A DNA stretch of 64,000 nucleotides from positions 1-64,000 of the forward strand of contig NZ_PKUQ01000011.1 of NCBI RefSeq assembly GCF_002866925.1, given 5' to 3'. A program made the translations under genes and the position numbers. The DNA is from Cohaesibacter celericrescens (GTDB lineage Bacteria > Pseudomonadota > Alphaproteobacteria > Rhizobiales > Cohaesibacteraceae). Positions 1 to 9,589 of this stretch are shown in pieces; position 1 is the first letter of the stretch, and every line of letters begins with the position of its first letter. The notes beneath the pieces were generated by a model. That model saw nothing but the letters and a program-made list of their open reading frames with translations. It searched no databases and had not been told where the DNA came from.

Positions 1-99
1 ACGCAGCATGCGTCACAATGGGCTCTATCCGGACCTTTGTTCATCGTAGGGTTTGATCTCGAATTTAGCCAATCCACCTGCAAACCGCATGGCGGGCAT

Positions 100-1746
100 T
101 TATTGATGCCTGGTCGCTGCTTGCCGTCTTTTAATGGTGCTGTGCAGGTCAGGGGCGGCGTTGATGAGGGTGCGGGTGTAGGCCTGTTTCGGTTTGTTAA
201 AGATGTCTTCGGTCCGGCCGCGCTCTATGATGCTGCCGCGATACATCACCAACACTTCGTCAGTGATCGCGCGGACGACGGACAGGTCGTGGGAAATGAA
301 CAAATAGGCCAGATCCAACCGGTCGCGCAAGTCGGTCAACAGGTCCAGAATCTGGGCGCGGATGGAAACATCTAGCGCCGACACTGGCTCATCCGCGATG
401 ATGATTTTGGGTCGGGTGATCAGGGCGCGGGCAATGGCAAGCCGCTGACGCTCGCCACCGGAAAACTCATGTGGGTAACGCTCGGCAATATCTGGATCAA
501 GACCCACCTGTTTTAAACTGTCTGCAATGCGTTTGTTTTTCTCGTCTTTGTCGAGGCCGTGCCGATACAGATGCAGCGGTTCGGCAACCGACCGGCCGAC
601 CTTGTGGCGCGGATTAAAAGAGCCGTTGGGGTCTTGAAAGACAATCTGGATATCCTTGCGTACATCCAACAAATCGGTGCGATTGGCTGAATAGGGATCA
701 TGTGCCCCGATGGTGATGTTGCCTTCTTGCGGCGCTTCCAGTCCCAACAGAGCGCGGGCCAAGGTGGATTTACCACAGCCGGACTCCCCAACCAAACCAA
801 TGCTTTGGCCTGCATGAATGGTCAGGTCGATATGCTTAACAGCGCGAAACCACTGTTTCTCAATATAGGGGAACTGGCGCGGCATGGGATAATCGCGCGC
901 CACATCACGGGTCACCAAAATCGGCTTTTGGGCCTTGAGAACGGGATCATCGCTGTAAAGCGCCGGTTTTTTGCGGGCCGGTCTGTGGGTGGAGGCATCG
1001 AACAGGCTCAGGCTATAGGGGTGGGAAAGGCTGTCAAATGCTGCCGGCAGCGGACCTTGTTCTACGATCCTGCCTTCTTTCATAATGGCGATGCTGTCGG
1101 CCATATCTGCGACCACTGCCAGATCATGGGATATCAGCATGAGGGCGGATTGTTCTTCGGCCATCAGATCACGCAGCAGGGATAAGATCTCGGCCTGACT
1201 GGTGACGTCCAGCGCCGTTGTTGGTTCATCGGCAATGATCAGTGCGGGATGCATGGCGATGGCAATGGCAATCACGACCCGTTGGCGTTGGCCTCCTGAT
1301 AATTGATGGGGGAAGCGGTCTGGCGAAATACGGGCGGGGGGAAGGCCAACCCGTTCGAGCAGCTGCTTGGTTTTTTGTTCCGCTTCCTTGCGCGTCAGTG
1401 GGCTGTGCAGCAACAGGCTTTCGCTGATCTGGGCCTTGATGCTCTTGAGCGGATTAAGTGCGGTCATGGGCTCTTGAAAGACCATGCCCATGACATTGCC
1501 ACGCCGATTGCACAACTGGGGTTCTGTCAGGCCGACCAGATTGTCTCCAGCCAGATTGATGGTGCCAGAGAGGCGGGACTGGCGTGGTAGCAAGCGCATG
1601 ATGGACAGAGCTGTAAGGCTTTTGCCAGAGCCGGATTCACCCACCAGTCCCAGACATTGGCTTGCTTCAATCGAGAAGGAAATATTTTTCAGGATTTGCG
1701 TATCGCCGATTGACAGGTTGACCCTGTCTAGTTCGAGCAGGCTCAT
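100..1746 (-). CDS. Peptide-type ABC transporter, fused double ATP-binding protein (DppD-DppF like)
   Basis: This 548-residue protein carries two complete ABC ATPase domains and would power the two permeases encoded just upstream. The first domain has Walker A GESGSGKS at residues 36-43, signature LSGGQ at 149-153 and Walker B IIADEP near 170. The second has Walker A GESGCGKS at 320-327, then an FSGGE signature and IIADEP. A fused ATPase of this size is typical of YejF/GsiA-like members of the nickel/peptide/opine family. The start codon overlaps the stop of the upstream permease gene by four bases (ATGA), so the genes are translationally coupled. The substrate cannot be read from the sequence. 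The context, an M20 hydrolase and glutaryl-CoA enzymes, suggests a peptide or N-acyl amino acid. Confidence 0.93.
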   Translation of the reverse strand: MSLLELDRVNLSIGDTQILKNISFSIEASQCLGLVGESGSGKSLTALSIMRLLPRQSRLSGTINLAGDNLVGLTEPQLCNRRGNVMGMVFQEPMTALNPLKSIKAQISESLLLHSPLTRKEAEQKTKQLLERVGLPPARISPDRFPHQLSGGQRQRVVIAIAIAMHPALIIADEPTTALDVTSQAEILSLLRDLMAEEQSALMLISHDLAVVADMADSIAIMKEGRIVEQGPLPAAFDSLSHPYSLSLFDASTHRPARKKPALYSDDPVLKAQKPILVTRDVARDYPMPRQFPYIEKQWFRAVKHIDLTIHAGQSIGLVGESGCGKSTLARALLGLEAPQEGNITIGAHDPYSANRTDLLDVRKDIQIVFQDPNGSFNPRHKVGRSVAEPLHLYRHGLDKDEKNKRIADSLKQVGLDPDIAERYPHEFSGGERQRLAIARALITRPKIIIADEPVSALDVSIRAQILDLLTDLRDRLDLAYLFISHDLSVVRAITDEVLVMYRGSIIERGRTEDIFNKPKQAYTRTLINAAPDLHSTIKRRQAATRHQ

Positions 1747-2648
1747 GATGGTTTGCTCCCGCCGATATCCAGACTGGTGCGCGTTTTGGGGTCAAGCATA
1801 TCGCGCAAGCCATCGCCTAGCAGATTAAGCCCGAGTACGGTGAAGATGATGGCAAGGCCGGGAATGATTGCCAGTTGCGGGGCTATGATCATCCAGGTTT
1901 GGGCGTCAGATAGCATTTGCCCCCAGCTTGGCATGGGTGGTTGGGTGCCAAGGCCGACATACGACAAACCAGCTTCAGCCAGAATGCCCAGCGAGAATTG
2001 GATGGTGCCCTGTACGATCAGCAGGTTGGTGATGTTGGGCAAAATATGCTCGATGGTTATGCGAGCTGCACCCTTGCCGGATAGCCGTGCGGCCAGAATA
2101 TAGTCTCGTGCCCACAGGCTGAGAGCCGCGCCGCGCGACAGGCGGGCAAAGACGGGGATGTTGAAAATGCCGATCGCTATGATGGCATTTATCGCTCCCG
2201 GTCCGGCGATGGCGGTGATCATGATGGCTGAAATGATGGCGGGAAACGCAAAGATAAAATCGCCGGTGCGCATCAGGGCTTCATCCAGCCAGCCGCCTTT
2301 GGCCGCGGCCCATGTGCCGATTGGGACGCCCAGCCCCATGCCGATGCCAACCGCGACCAGCGCCACCGCGATCGAGTTGCGAGCGCCCAACATGATCATC
2401 GAAGCGAGATCGTGGCCAAAATGGTCAGTCCCTAGCCAATAGACGCTGCTAATGGGTTTGAGCCGCTCCATGATGTTGACCGAAAGAGCATCATGAGGTG
2501 TCCAGACAAACGAAATGAGTGCAATGGAGACAAAAAACAGCGTGATCAATCCACCCAATACAAAGGAGGGAGATCGCAGGGCACGCGCCAGATAGCTTGG
2601 TTCTTTGTTATGCACTTTAGACGCGGAGGAGAGATTGAGTTCGGTCAC
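1743..2648 (-). CDS. Peptide-type ABC transporter permease (DppC family)
   Basis: A 301-residue inner-membrane permease of the DppC/OppC type. It has an N-terminal membrane segment (about residues 30-50), a conserved extracytoplasmic segment with WLGTDHFGHD near residue 72, and five further hydrophobic segments. The EAA-type coupling loop lies around ARLSGKGAARITIEHILPN. The start is GTG at 2646-2648 and overlaps the stop of the preceding permease gene by four bases. Together with the DppB-type permease it would form the channel. Family membership is clear; the substrate is unknown. Confidence 0.92.
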   Translation of the reverse strand: MTELNLSSASKVHNKEPSYLARALRSPSFVLGGLITLFFVSIALISFVWTPHDALSVNIMERLKPISSVYWLGTDHFGHDLASMIMLGARNSIAVALVAVGIGMGLGVPIGTWAAAKGGWLDEALMRTGDFIFAFPAIISAIMITAIAGPGAINAIIAIGIFNIPVFARLSRGAALSLWARDYILAARLSGKGAARITIEHILPNITNLLIVQGTIQFSLGILAEAGLSYVGLGTQPPMPSWGQMLSDAQTWMIIAPQLAIIPGLAIIFTVLGLNLLGDGLRDMLDPKTRTSLDIGGSKPS

Positions 2649-3598
2649 GACGCTCTCCTTTTGTGCAGGCGTGGGTCAATGATGGCGTAGGTCAGGTCTA
2701 CCAAAAAGTTGACGGTGATCACCGTGGCAACGAGCAGCACGATCACGGCTTTGACGGTGATCAGGTCGCGTTGATTGATGGCTTGGAATACCAGACGGCC
2801 AAGGCCGGGCAGCGAAAAGACATTCTCAATAATCACAGTGCCCGCCAACAGAAAGGAAAATTGCAGCCCCAGAATGGTAACCACCGGAATGAGCGCATTG
2901 CGCAAGCCGTGGCGGTTGAGGGTTTGATTGAAGGTGAGGCCTTTAGCACGGGCGGTACGCATATAATCTTCATGCATCACTTCCAACATTGACGAGCGCA
3001 TGATGCGCACCAATATCGAAGCCTGTGGCAAAGCCAGAGCTATGGCTGGCAGAAGCAAGGCTTTGAGGCTGGGTAGTAGCCCCGCATCCCAACCGGGAAA
3101 GCCGCCAGAAGGAAACCAGCGCAAGGTAACGGCAAAGACCATCACCAGCAACATGGCAAACCAGAAGTTGGGAATTGCGATCCCCAGTTGGGTTGCGCCA
3201 ATCAAGCTGATGTCTGGCCATTTGTTGTGATTGCTGGCGGCCAGGATTCCTAGGGGAATGGCGATCAGAGTGGACAGCAGCAGGGCTATCAAGGCCAAGG
3301 GCAAAGATACACTCAGACGCTCACCGATCAGTTCTGTCACGGGGACGGAATAGGTGTAGCTGGTACCAAAATCTCCCGCCAACATACCGGTAATCCAGAT
3401 CCAATAGCGCTCGACAAGTGGCGCGTTGAGCCCCAATTGCTCGCGCAGGGCGGCGAGTGTGTCTTCTTGTCCATTGATGCCGAGGATCAATTCAGCGGGA
3501 TCGCCGGGTAAGACTTCCATGACGGCAAACACGAAGAGCGATGCCGCGATAAGCGTCAAGCATAGTGAGGCAAGGCGGCGCAGGGTGTAGATGATCAT
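2645..3598 (-). CDS. Peptide-type ABC transporter permease (DppB family)
   Basis: A 317-residue integral membrane permease of the DppB/OppB type. The N-terminus (MIIYTLRRLASLCLTLIAAS) and the block FAVMEVLPGDPAE are typical of this family, and the coupling-loop region has RTARAKGLTFNQTLNRHGLRN. It lies directly upstream of the DppC-type gene with a four-base overlap and 88 bases downstream of the binding-protein stop. That gap holds a strong hairpin, which probably lowers permease expression relative to the binding protein. Confidence 0.92.
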   Translation of the reverse strand: MIIYTLRRLASLCLTLIAASLFVFAVMEVLPGDPAELILGINGQEDTLAALREQLGLNAPLVERYWIWITGMLAGDFGTSYTYSVPVTELIGERLSVSLPLALIALLLSTLIAIPLGILAASNHNKWPDISLIGATQLGIAIPNFWFAMLLVMVFAVTLRWFPSGGFPGWDAGLLPSLKALLLPAIALALPQASILVRIMRSSMLEVMHEDYMRTARAKGLTFNQTLNRHGLRNALIPVVTILGLQFSFLLAGTVIIENVFSLPGLGRLVFQAINQRDLITVKAVIVLLVATVITVNFLVDLTYAIIDPRLHKRRAS

Positions 3599-3634
3599 GA
3601 GGAGTTGTCTGCCGGTCCGTCAGGCACGAAATTG

Positions 3635-3668
3635 AAAAGGCATGGTGCCAAATGCCATGCCTTTTCTT
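3635..3668 (-). terminator. Intercistronic hairpin between binding-protein and permease genes
   Basis: A perfect 11-base-pair inverted repeat (AAAAGGCATGG at 3635-3645, CCATGCCTTTT at 3655-3665) with a 9-base loop lies between the binding-protein stop (3687) and the permease start (3598). Read on the minus strand it ends in TTTT. Because the downstream permeases lack an obvious promoter of their own, it probably acts as a partial terminator or 3'-end stabiliser giving more binding protein than permease. Confidence 0.7.
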
Positions 3669-3686
3669 TTAACGAGGTCGTAAGAG

Positions 3687-5174
3687 TTAGTCCATCCACT
3701 CCACTTTGGTCAGGTCGGTGGCCTGTACCGGAGCGTTGGCCCATAGGCCCTTGATTTTTGCGTTCCATACACCGGTTTTGGCCAGTTGGAACAGGAAACC
3801 ATTGACGGCATCCTCGTTGAGTTTGACTTGGGCTTTTTGCAATAGTTCTGTGCGCTTGGCTTCATCCGATGTGGCGTTCAGCGCGGTGATTATCGCTTTG
3901 AAGTCGGTGTCTTTATATTGGAAGTAATAATCGTCACGGGCATAGATGTTGATGTCCATCGGCTCTGTGTGGGAGACAATGGTCAGGTCATAATCTTTGC
4001 CTTTGAAGACTTGTTTTAGCCACTGCCCCCATTCGACATTGATGATTTCCAACTCAATGCCGATCTTCTTTAAATCGGACGCAATGATCAGTCCAGATCG
4101 GCGTGCATAGTCCGTCGGTGGCAGGTGCAGGCGTGCCTTGAATCCCTTTTCCAAACCGGCTTCTTTGAGCAATGCTTTGGCTTTGTCCAAATCATAATCA
4201 TAGACCGCTGACAGGTCTATATATGCCGGGTGATGCGGTGCGAAGTGAGACCCGATCAGGGTGCCGTAACCGAACATGGCGCCATCGATGATGGATTGGC
4301 GGTTGATGGCATGGGCCATCGCCTTGCGCACCCGCACGTCATCAAACGGCTTTTGCGCATTGTTGGTCGCAAGCACCGTTTCGCCCTCTGTTGTGCCAAT
4401 GACAACAGCAAAGCGGTCATCTGCTTCGAATTGGGGCAGCATTTCCGGTGCTGAGAAGATCGGAAATGCGTCAACGTCTCCTGCCAGAAGAGAGGAAAGC
4501 TGGGCAGTGGCGTCTCCGACGATTTTGAAGGTCGCTTTATCCAGCTTGGCAGGCTCTCCCCAATAGGTGTCGCTTTTTGTCAGCGAGAGCGAATCGCCTT
4601 TGGTCCATTTGGTCAGCTTGAAGGGGCCGGTGCCGACGGGCTTGGTTTTGTTGGTTTCTGCGCTTTCGGGTGCGACCATCACAGCGTCACCCCACCCTAA
4701 ATTGAACAGCATGTTGCCGGTCGGGCGCTTGAGGGTGATGACGACGGTGTGAGCATCCTTGGCGGTCACTGTTTCAATTGGCTCGAACAGGGCTTTTTGG
4801 GCGTTGATCGACTCTTCTCCTCGCGCACGGTCTAGCGAAAAGACGACGTCCTTGGCATCAAAATCAGTGCCGTCATGAAATTTGACGCCCTGATGCAGGG
4901 TGAATGTGTAGGTCTTGCCATCGTCGGAAATGGTCCAGCTTCTCGCCAGAGCTGGTTTGACCGCTCCGGTCTCGTCAATGCGGGTCAGGCCCTCAAAAAT
5001 ATTGGCATAGACCACTTCATCGATAGCGGCTGCGGCGCCAGCGGTGGGATCAAGATGGGGGGGCTCCAAGCGGACACCAACGATCAGATCCGTTCGGGCT
5101 GCCAGTGCGCTGGAGGCAAGAAGCGAGGTGGCAATTGATAGGGCGGCCGTCCATTTCAGTGCTGTTTTGATCAT
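3687..5174 (-). CDS. Family 5 extracytoplasmic solute-binding protein (peptide/nickel type)
   Basis: A 495-residue periplasmic binding protein. The start chosen is ATG at 5172-5174, which gives a clear Sec signal peptide (MIKTALKWTAALSIATSLLA, probable cleavage after SSALAA) and has a GGGGAGA ribosome site. A start 42 codons further upstream would run into the preceding gene's end and bury the signal peptide. The body shows family 5 hallmarks: EPPHLDPT near the mature N-terminus, ANIFEGLTRID, ALARSWTISDDGKTYTF and GVKFHDGTDF. It would deliver the substrate to the DppBC-like permease. The ligand class, peptide or acylated amino acid, is inferred only from neighbours. Confidence 0.92.
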   Translation of the reverse strand: MIKTALKWTAALSIATSLLASSALAARTDLIVGVRLEPPHLDPTAGAAAAIDEVVYANIFEGLTRIDETGAVKPALARSWTISDDGKTYTFTLHQGVKFHDGTDFDAKDVVFSLDRARGEESINAQKALFEPIETVTAKDAHTVVITLKRPTGNMLFNLGWGDAVMVAPESAETNKTKPVGTGPFKLTKWTKGDSLSLTKSDTYWGEPAKLDKATFKIVGDATAQLSSLLAGDVDAFPIFSAPEMLPQFEADDRFAVVIGTTEGETVLATNNAQKPFDDVRVRKAMAHAINRQSIIDGAMFGYGTLIGSHFAPHHPAYIDLSAVYDYDLDKAKALLKEAGLEKGFKARLHLPPTDYARRSGLIIASDLKKIGIELEIINVEWGQWLKQVFKGKDYDLTIVSHTEPMDINIYARDDYYFQYKDTDFKAIITALNATSDEAKRTELLQKAQVKLNEDAVNGFLFQLAKTGVWNAKIKGLWANAPVQATDLTKVEWMD

Positions 5175-5240
5175 AAAGGTCTCCCCAACCTTGTGGTTGC
5201 TTTGATATCTAGTCAGCTGATTAAGCCAGAATTTTGATTG

Positions 5241-5257
5241 TTCGGCTATAGACCGAA
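5241..5257. promoter_or_regulatory. Inverted repeat upstream of the binding-protein gene
   Basis: TTCGG and CCGAA arms flank a 7-base spacer (CTATAGA), about 67 bases upstream of the binding-protein start and directly after the stop of the M20 hydrolase gene. It could be an operator or processing hairpin for the transporter part of the operon. No regulator can be assigned. Confidence 0.3.
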
Positions 5258-5259
5258 TT

Positions 5260-6618
5260 TTATGATGGGTTTGTATTGCCCAGAAGTGTTTGGATGGCAA
5301 GGGCCATGATCTTAGTAGAATCGACCATATCCTTTATGCCTACATACTCATCTGGCTGATGGGCGAGGTCTAGGATGCCCGGCCCGTAGGCTATGCAATC
5401 CTTCAGTTTGCCAATGCGATCGATATGCTTTTGGTCATAGGTGCCCGGTGATATGACATAGTCTGGTTGGGTGCCCAATATCTGCGAAATTGCACCGCTG
5501 ACGGCTTTGACGACCGGCTGATCCTTGTCTGTCATGGTTGGCAACACTTCAAACAATTCGCGCAAGTCATAGGTAAAAGAAGGGCGCTTGGCTTTCAGCG
5601 TGTCGAGCAAATGGGAGATCTCGCGTTTGACTGCACCGATGTCTTCTTCGATGAGGAACCGCCGGTCAATGATCATCCGGCAGCTGTCGGGAACGCAAGG
5701 GCTGGGCAGACCGTCTGCCCCTTCGGTTTGGCCGCCATGGATGGAGTTGATGTTGAGGGTGGATTGTTTTGCGCCTTCGGGCACCACCGGCATGTCTGTG
5801 CGTTTGAGAGCCAAAGCGGGGAACAGGGTGGTCTCGAATGCGTCCAGCACCGCACCCATGTGGCGGATTGCACAATCGCCCAAAAAGGGCATAGAGCCAT
5901 GGGCAATGTGGCCGTGTGTTTCAATCTCGGCCCACCAGACACCTCGGTGTCCAAGGCAAATGCGATCTTTGTTTAGTGGTTCGGGAATGATCACGTGATC
6001 GACGCGGTCTGGATCAAAAAAGCCCCGTTTTGCAAGATAGGCAACGCCGCCAAAACCACCGGATTCTTCATCGCAAGTGCCCGATATTTCTATCGCTCCG
6101 GCAAAGTCGGGGTTGCATTCGATATAGGCCTCGGCAGCAATGATTGAGGCTGCCAATCCGCCCTTCATGTCACAGGCGCCGCGGCCGTAGATATTGTCGC
6201 CTTCAATCACGCCTTCAAAGGGAGGGCGCGTCCAGCCTTTGCCGACCTCAACCACATCAATGTGAGAATTGAAATGCACACAAGGTCCCGGTCTTTTGCC
6301 TTCATAACGGGCGATGACATTCAGGCGCGGGTAGGTGTCGCTGTCGCCGGGGGTGTTGAAGGCGCGGATATACTGGACCGAAAAACCACGATAGGCCAAC
6401 CTTTCGCCGATGAAGCGGGCGCAGGGAGCATAAGCCTCACCCGGCGGGTTGATGGTGGGAAAGCGAATCAGATCCTGTGTCAAGGCGACAAGGTCGTCCC
6501 GTTTGCTTTCTATTCGTTTGATGAGCTCTTCCAACGTTGATGCCCCCGCAGCGTAGAATGGTTTGTCAGCATGGGACGAAAAGTCGGCGCTGTCGAGGGC
6601 TGCAAGGGTGAATGTCAA
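5260..6618 (-). CDS. M20 family metallo-amidohydrolase (ArgE/DapE-like)
   Basis: A 452-residue zinc hydrolase of the acetylornithine deacetylase / succinyl-diaminopimelate desuccinylase family. Metal and catalytic residues are visible: HFNSHIDVV, GRGACDMKGG, the catalytic pair in CDEESGGFGG, and HVIIPEP. The annotated start is TTG at 6616-6618, overlapping the stop of the thiamine-diphosphate enzyme gene (TTGA). Another TTG at 6532-6534 would start at EELIKRIES, which fits usual family N-termini better, so the start is uncertain. It sits between a 2-oxo-acid-type enzyme and a peptide importer, so hydrolysis of an imported N-acyl or peptide amide bond is a reasonable inference. A role in arginine or lysine biosynthesis is less likely. 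Confidence 0.88.
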   Translation of the reverse strand: MTFTLAALDSADFSSHADKPFYAAGASTLEELIKRIESKRDDLVALTQDLIRFPTINPPGEAYAPCARFIGERLAYRGFSVQYIRAFNTPGDSDTYPRLNVIARYEGKRPGPCVHFNSHIDVVEVGKGWTRPPFEGVIEGDNIYGRGACDMKGGLAASIIAAEAYIECNPDFAGAIEISGTCDEESGGFGGVAYLAKRGFFDPDRVDHVIIPEPLNKDRICLGHRGVWWAEIETHGHIAHGSMPFLGDCAIRHMGAVLDAFETTLFPALALKRTDMPVVPEGAKQSTLNINSIHGGQTEGADGLPSPCVPDSCRMIIDRRFLIEEDIGAVKREISHLLDTLKAKRPSFTYDLRELFEVLPTMTDKDQPVVKAVSGAISQILGTQPDYVISPGTYDQKHIDRIGKLKDCIAYGPGILDLAHQPDEYVGIKDMVDSTKIMALAIQTLLGNTNPS

Positions 6619-8282
6619 CCACCGTCGCGAATTTCATCCAAGCTTTTTGCTGGTGTCAGGGCTTGCGGGTCGATGCGTATTTCAATCAGCGACGGGCCGT
6701 CATGGGCCATCATGCGTGCAAAAGCGTCGGGGAATTGGCTGGTTTCAGATACGGTTTCACCCAATCCACCCATAGCGCGGGCCATGGCGGCAAAATCAGG
6801 GTTGGACAGATTGGTGCCAGACACACGGGCAGGATAGTGGCGTTCCTGATGCATGCGAATGGTGCCATACATGGAATTGTTGACCACGATAACCTTGATG
6901 GGTGCGCCTTCTTGCGTGGCGGTGGCGAACTCTTGGCAGGTCATTTGAAAACAGCCGTCGCCAGCAAAACAGATTACCGTGCGGCTCGGGTCCTCAACAG
7001 ATGCGGCCACAGCGGCAGGCAGGCCGTAGCCCATGGAGCCAGAGGTCGGGGCCAATTGCGTGCGCCATGCACCATAGGTCAAAAAGCGGTGCACCCAGAT
7101 GGCATAATTGCCTGCGCCATTGGTGTAGACCACATTATCCGGCGTATGGGCGTCGATATGCTTCATCACCTCTGCCATCTGCACCATGCCGGGGTTTTTC
7201 TTTGGTGGAATTGCAAAAAAATCGTCGTAGCCAGCATGGATGTCGCGGACCCAATCCATTGTCTTGTCTTGTCGCACCGTGCCCAAGGAAGCCAGCGTTA
7301 GAGCCATGGTTTCATGGCGCGCCGCGATAGCCAATGTTGGCGAATAGACGCGGCCCAGCTCTTCAGGGTCTGCGTGAATATGGATTAGTGGCTGCGCAGG
7401 GATCGGACAACCAATCAGACTGTACCCCGATGTGGTGATCTCGCCCAGTCGTGCGCCGAGCACAAGCAACAAATCGCTTTCTTTCACCCGTTTTGCCAGA
7501 GCGGGGTCAATGCCAATGCCGACGTGGCCTGCATAGTTGGGATGGGTATTGGGGAAATAATCCTGACAACGAAAGGACACGCCGACGGGGATGGCATTGG
7601 TCTCTGCGAATTGGGTGACGGCCTCGCGTGCGGCTTGAGACCAACCTCCGCCGCCGACAATCATGAAGGGGCGCTGTGATGTGCCAAGCATGCTTTTGAG
7701 CTGGTCAATGGCTTGTTGGCTGGGGGCGCTGTCCGCAGGCGTCGCCTTGGCGGGCAATTGAGCGGGTGCCGTGACTTCATCGGTGAGCATGTCTTCGGGC
7801 AGGGCCAGAACGACGGGACCGGGACGGCCGGACAAGGCTGTGCGATAGGCGCGGGCGATAAATTCTGGCACGCGAGCGGCATCATCTATCTGGGCGACCC
7901 ATTTGGCCATTTGGCCGAACATGCGGCGATAGTCGATTTCCTGAAAAGCTTCGCGCTCGATCTGATCACGGGCGACTTGCCCGATGAAGAGGATCATTGG
8001 AGTGGAGTCCTGGAATGCGACATGCACACCAGCGCTGGCGTTGGTGGCGCCGGGACCGCGGGTGACCATGCAAATGCCGACGCCGCCGGTTAGTTTTGCG
8101 TGGGCGTCCGCCATCATAGCGGCTCCGCCCTCTTGTCGTGCGTTGACATAGCGCAAAGACGGCGCGTCATGCATGGCATCAAGCACTGCGAGATAGCTCT
8201 CGCCGGGAACGCCAAAAATTGTCGAGGCGCCTTGTTTTACAAGACTATCAACCAGAAGGGTTGCACCAGTTGTCGGCTTCAT
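6615..8282 (-). CDS. Thiamine-diphosphate enzyme, acetolactate synthase large-subunit-like
   Basis: A 555-residue member of the acetohydroxyacid synthase / benzoylformate decarboxylase superfamily. The activating glutamate is at residue 51 (NARQEGGAAMMADA), followed by RGPGATNASAGVHVAFQDSTP. The cofactor motif runs from GDG at 441-443 to NN near 468-469. No small regulatory subunit gene is adjacent, and the operon is catabolic, so true acetolactate synthase activity is doubtful. Decarboxylation or ligation of another 2-oxo acid, such as 2-oxoadipate, is possible but unproven. It overlaps the M20 gene and follows the CoA-transferase gene by 35 bases. Confidence 0.88.
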   Translation of the reverse strand: MKPTTGATLLVDSLVKQGASTIFGVPGESYLAVLDAMHDAPSLRYVNARQEGGAAMMADAHAKLTGGVGICMVTRGPGATNASAGVHVAFQDSTPMILFIGQVARDQIEREAFQEIDYRRMFGQMAKWVAQIDDAARVPEFIARAYRTALSGRPGPVVLALPEDMLTDEVTAPAQLPAKATPADSAPSQQAIDQLKSMLGTSQRPFMIVGGGGWSQAAREAVTQFAETNAIPVGVSFRCQDYFPNTHPNYAGHVGIGIDPALAKRVKESDLLLVLGARLGEITTSGYSLIGCPIPAQPLIHIHADPEELGRVYSPTLAIAARHETMALTLASLGTVRQDKTMDWVRDIHAGYDDFFAIPPKKNPGMVQMAEVMKHIDAHTPDNVVYTNGAGNYAIWVHRFLTYGAWRTQLAPTSGSMGYGLPAAVAASVEDPSRTVICFAGDGCFQMTCQEFATATQEGAPIKVIVVNNSMYGTIRMHQERHYPARVSGTNLSNPDFAAMARAMGGLGETVSETSQFPDAFARMMAHDGPSLIEIRIDPQALTPAKSLDEIRDGG

Positions 8283-8317
8283 GGCTCTGTCCTTTGCCTT
8301 TCAAACGTTCCGCTTGT

Positions 8318-9559
8318 TTAGTTGGCGATGATCTGACGCTGTATCAGCGTATCTATTTCTTTTTCACTCAGCTTAAGTTCACTTGCAAGGATGGCTCGGC
8401 TGTGCTCTCCCAATTTGGGGGGAGCCGTGCGATATGTCACGGGTGTGTCGCTGAATTTGATCGGGTTGGCCACGCCGGGGATCGATGCGCCGTCGGAGCG
8501 TTGGAGGTCAACTTTCATGCCGCGATGCTGAACCTGTGGCTCTTTGAACACCTGTTCAATATCGTTGATTGGCCCGCATGGAATGCCTGCTCCGCTGCAA
8601 GCCAACAACCAATGGTCAACCGGCTTGTCCGCTGTGACTGCTGTTATTTTGGCCGACAGGATGTCGCGATTTTCAACACGGGCGCGGTTGGTTTTGAAAC
8701 GAAGATCGCCGGGCAAATTATCCAGTCCGGCAATGGCGCAGAATTTGGCGAATTGTGTGTCATTGCCGACGGCCAAAATAAAAGGCCCATCGCTGGCTGA
8801 AAAACTTTGATAAGGCACAAGGTTGGGGTGGGCATTGCCCATTTGGGTCGGAATCTTGCCACTGACCAGATAATTGGTTGCCTGATTGGCAAGCGTCGCA
8901 ACTTGAACATCCAGCAGGGCAAGGTCAATATATTGCCCCTTGCCGGTTTCGCCACGATGAGCCAACGCTGCCAATATGGCCGATGTGGCATAAAGCCCTG
9001 TCAGGATATCAGCCAAGGCAACACCGACCTTGATCGGCCCGCCACCTGCCGTATCCTGTGGTTGTCCGGTAACACTCATCAAACCGCCCATAGCCTGAAT
9101 CATGAAATCATATCCGGCCTTGTGCGCGTCTGGGCCGGTTTGGCCAAACCCTGTTATCGAGCAATAAACCAGATCGGGTTTGATCGCAGATAGGCTTGCA
9201 TAATCCAAACCGTATTTGGCAAGGCCACCGACCTTGAAATTTTCTAGCACTACGTCGCTTTGTTTGACCAATTCGCGCACCAGTGCCTGACCCTCAGGCG
9301 CGGTGATATCAAGGGCCAGTGAGCGTTTGTTGCGATTGGTACAGGCAAAATAGGCTGCGTCCGGCTGCGTGTTTTCTTGTGCACTGTCCTCGAAGGCCGG
9401 CAAATAGGGCGGTCCCCAGCCACGGGTGTCGTCGCCGGTAACGGGTCGTTCAATCTTAATGATGTCCGCACCCATATCCCCCAAAATCTGACTGGCCCAA
9501 GGGCCGGCCAGAATGCGGGAGAGATCAAGAACGCGAATGTGAGACAGAGCGCCCGTCAT
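8318..9559 (-). CDS. Class III CoA-transferase (CaiB/BaiF), probable succinyl-CoA:glutarate CoA-transferase
   Basis: A 413-residue family III CoA-transferase. The N-terminus (IRVLDLSRILAGPWASQILG, then DMGADIIKIERP) and the block ENFKVGGLAKYGLDYASL are typical. The catalytic aspartate that forms the acyl anhydride should be D151 in AGYDFMIQAMGG. It lies 31 bases upstream of the thiamine-diphosphate gene start and directly downstream of glutaryl-CoA dehydrogenase. That pairing, known from glutarate and lysine degradation, is the basis for the proposed substrate. Other dicarboxylate or carnitine-type substrates cannot be excluded. Confidence 0.85.
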   Translation of the reverse strand: MTGALSHIRVLDLSRILAGPWASQILGDMGADIIKIERPVTGDDTRGWGPPYLPAFEDSAQENTQPDAAYFACTNRNKRSLALDITAPEGQALVRELVKQSDVVLENFKVGGLAKYGLDYASLSAIKPDLVYCSITGFGQTGPDAHKAGYDFMIQAMGGLMSVTGQPQDTAGGGPIKVGVALADILTGLYATSAILAALAHRGETGKGQYIDLALLDVQVATLANQATNYLVSGKIPTQMGNAHPNLVPYQSFSASDGPFILAVGNDTQFAKFCAIAGLDNLPGDLRFKTNRARVENRDILSAKITAVTADKPVDHWLLACSGAGIPCGPINDIEQVFKEPQVQHRGMKVDLQRSDGASIPGVANPIKFSDTPVTYRTAPPKLGEHSRAILASELKLSEKEIDTLIQRQIIAN

Positions 9560-9589
9560 GATGCATGCCTTGGGTTCAATTTTACAGGA

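Noticed and set aside
25..99. Possible 24-residue minus-strand gene at the left edge (MPAMRFAGGLAKFE...)
   Set aside because: Too short and without a recognisable family or ribosome site; it may be chance sequence after the ABC ATPase gene.
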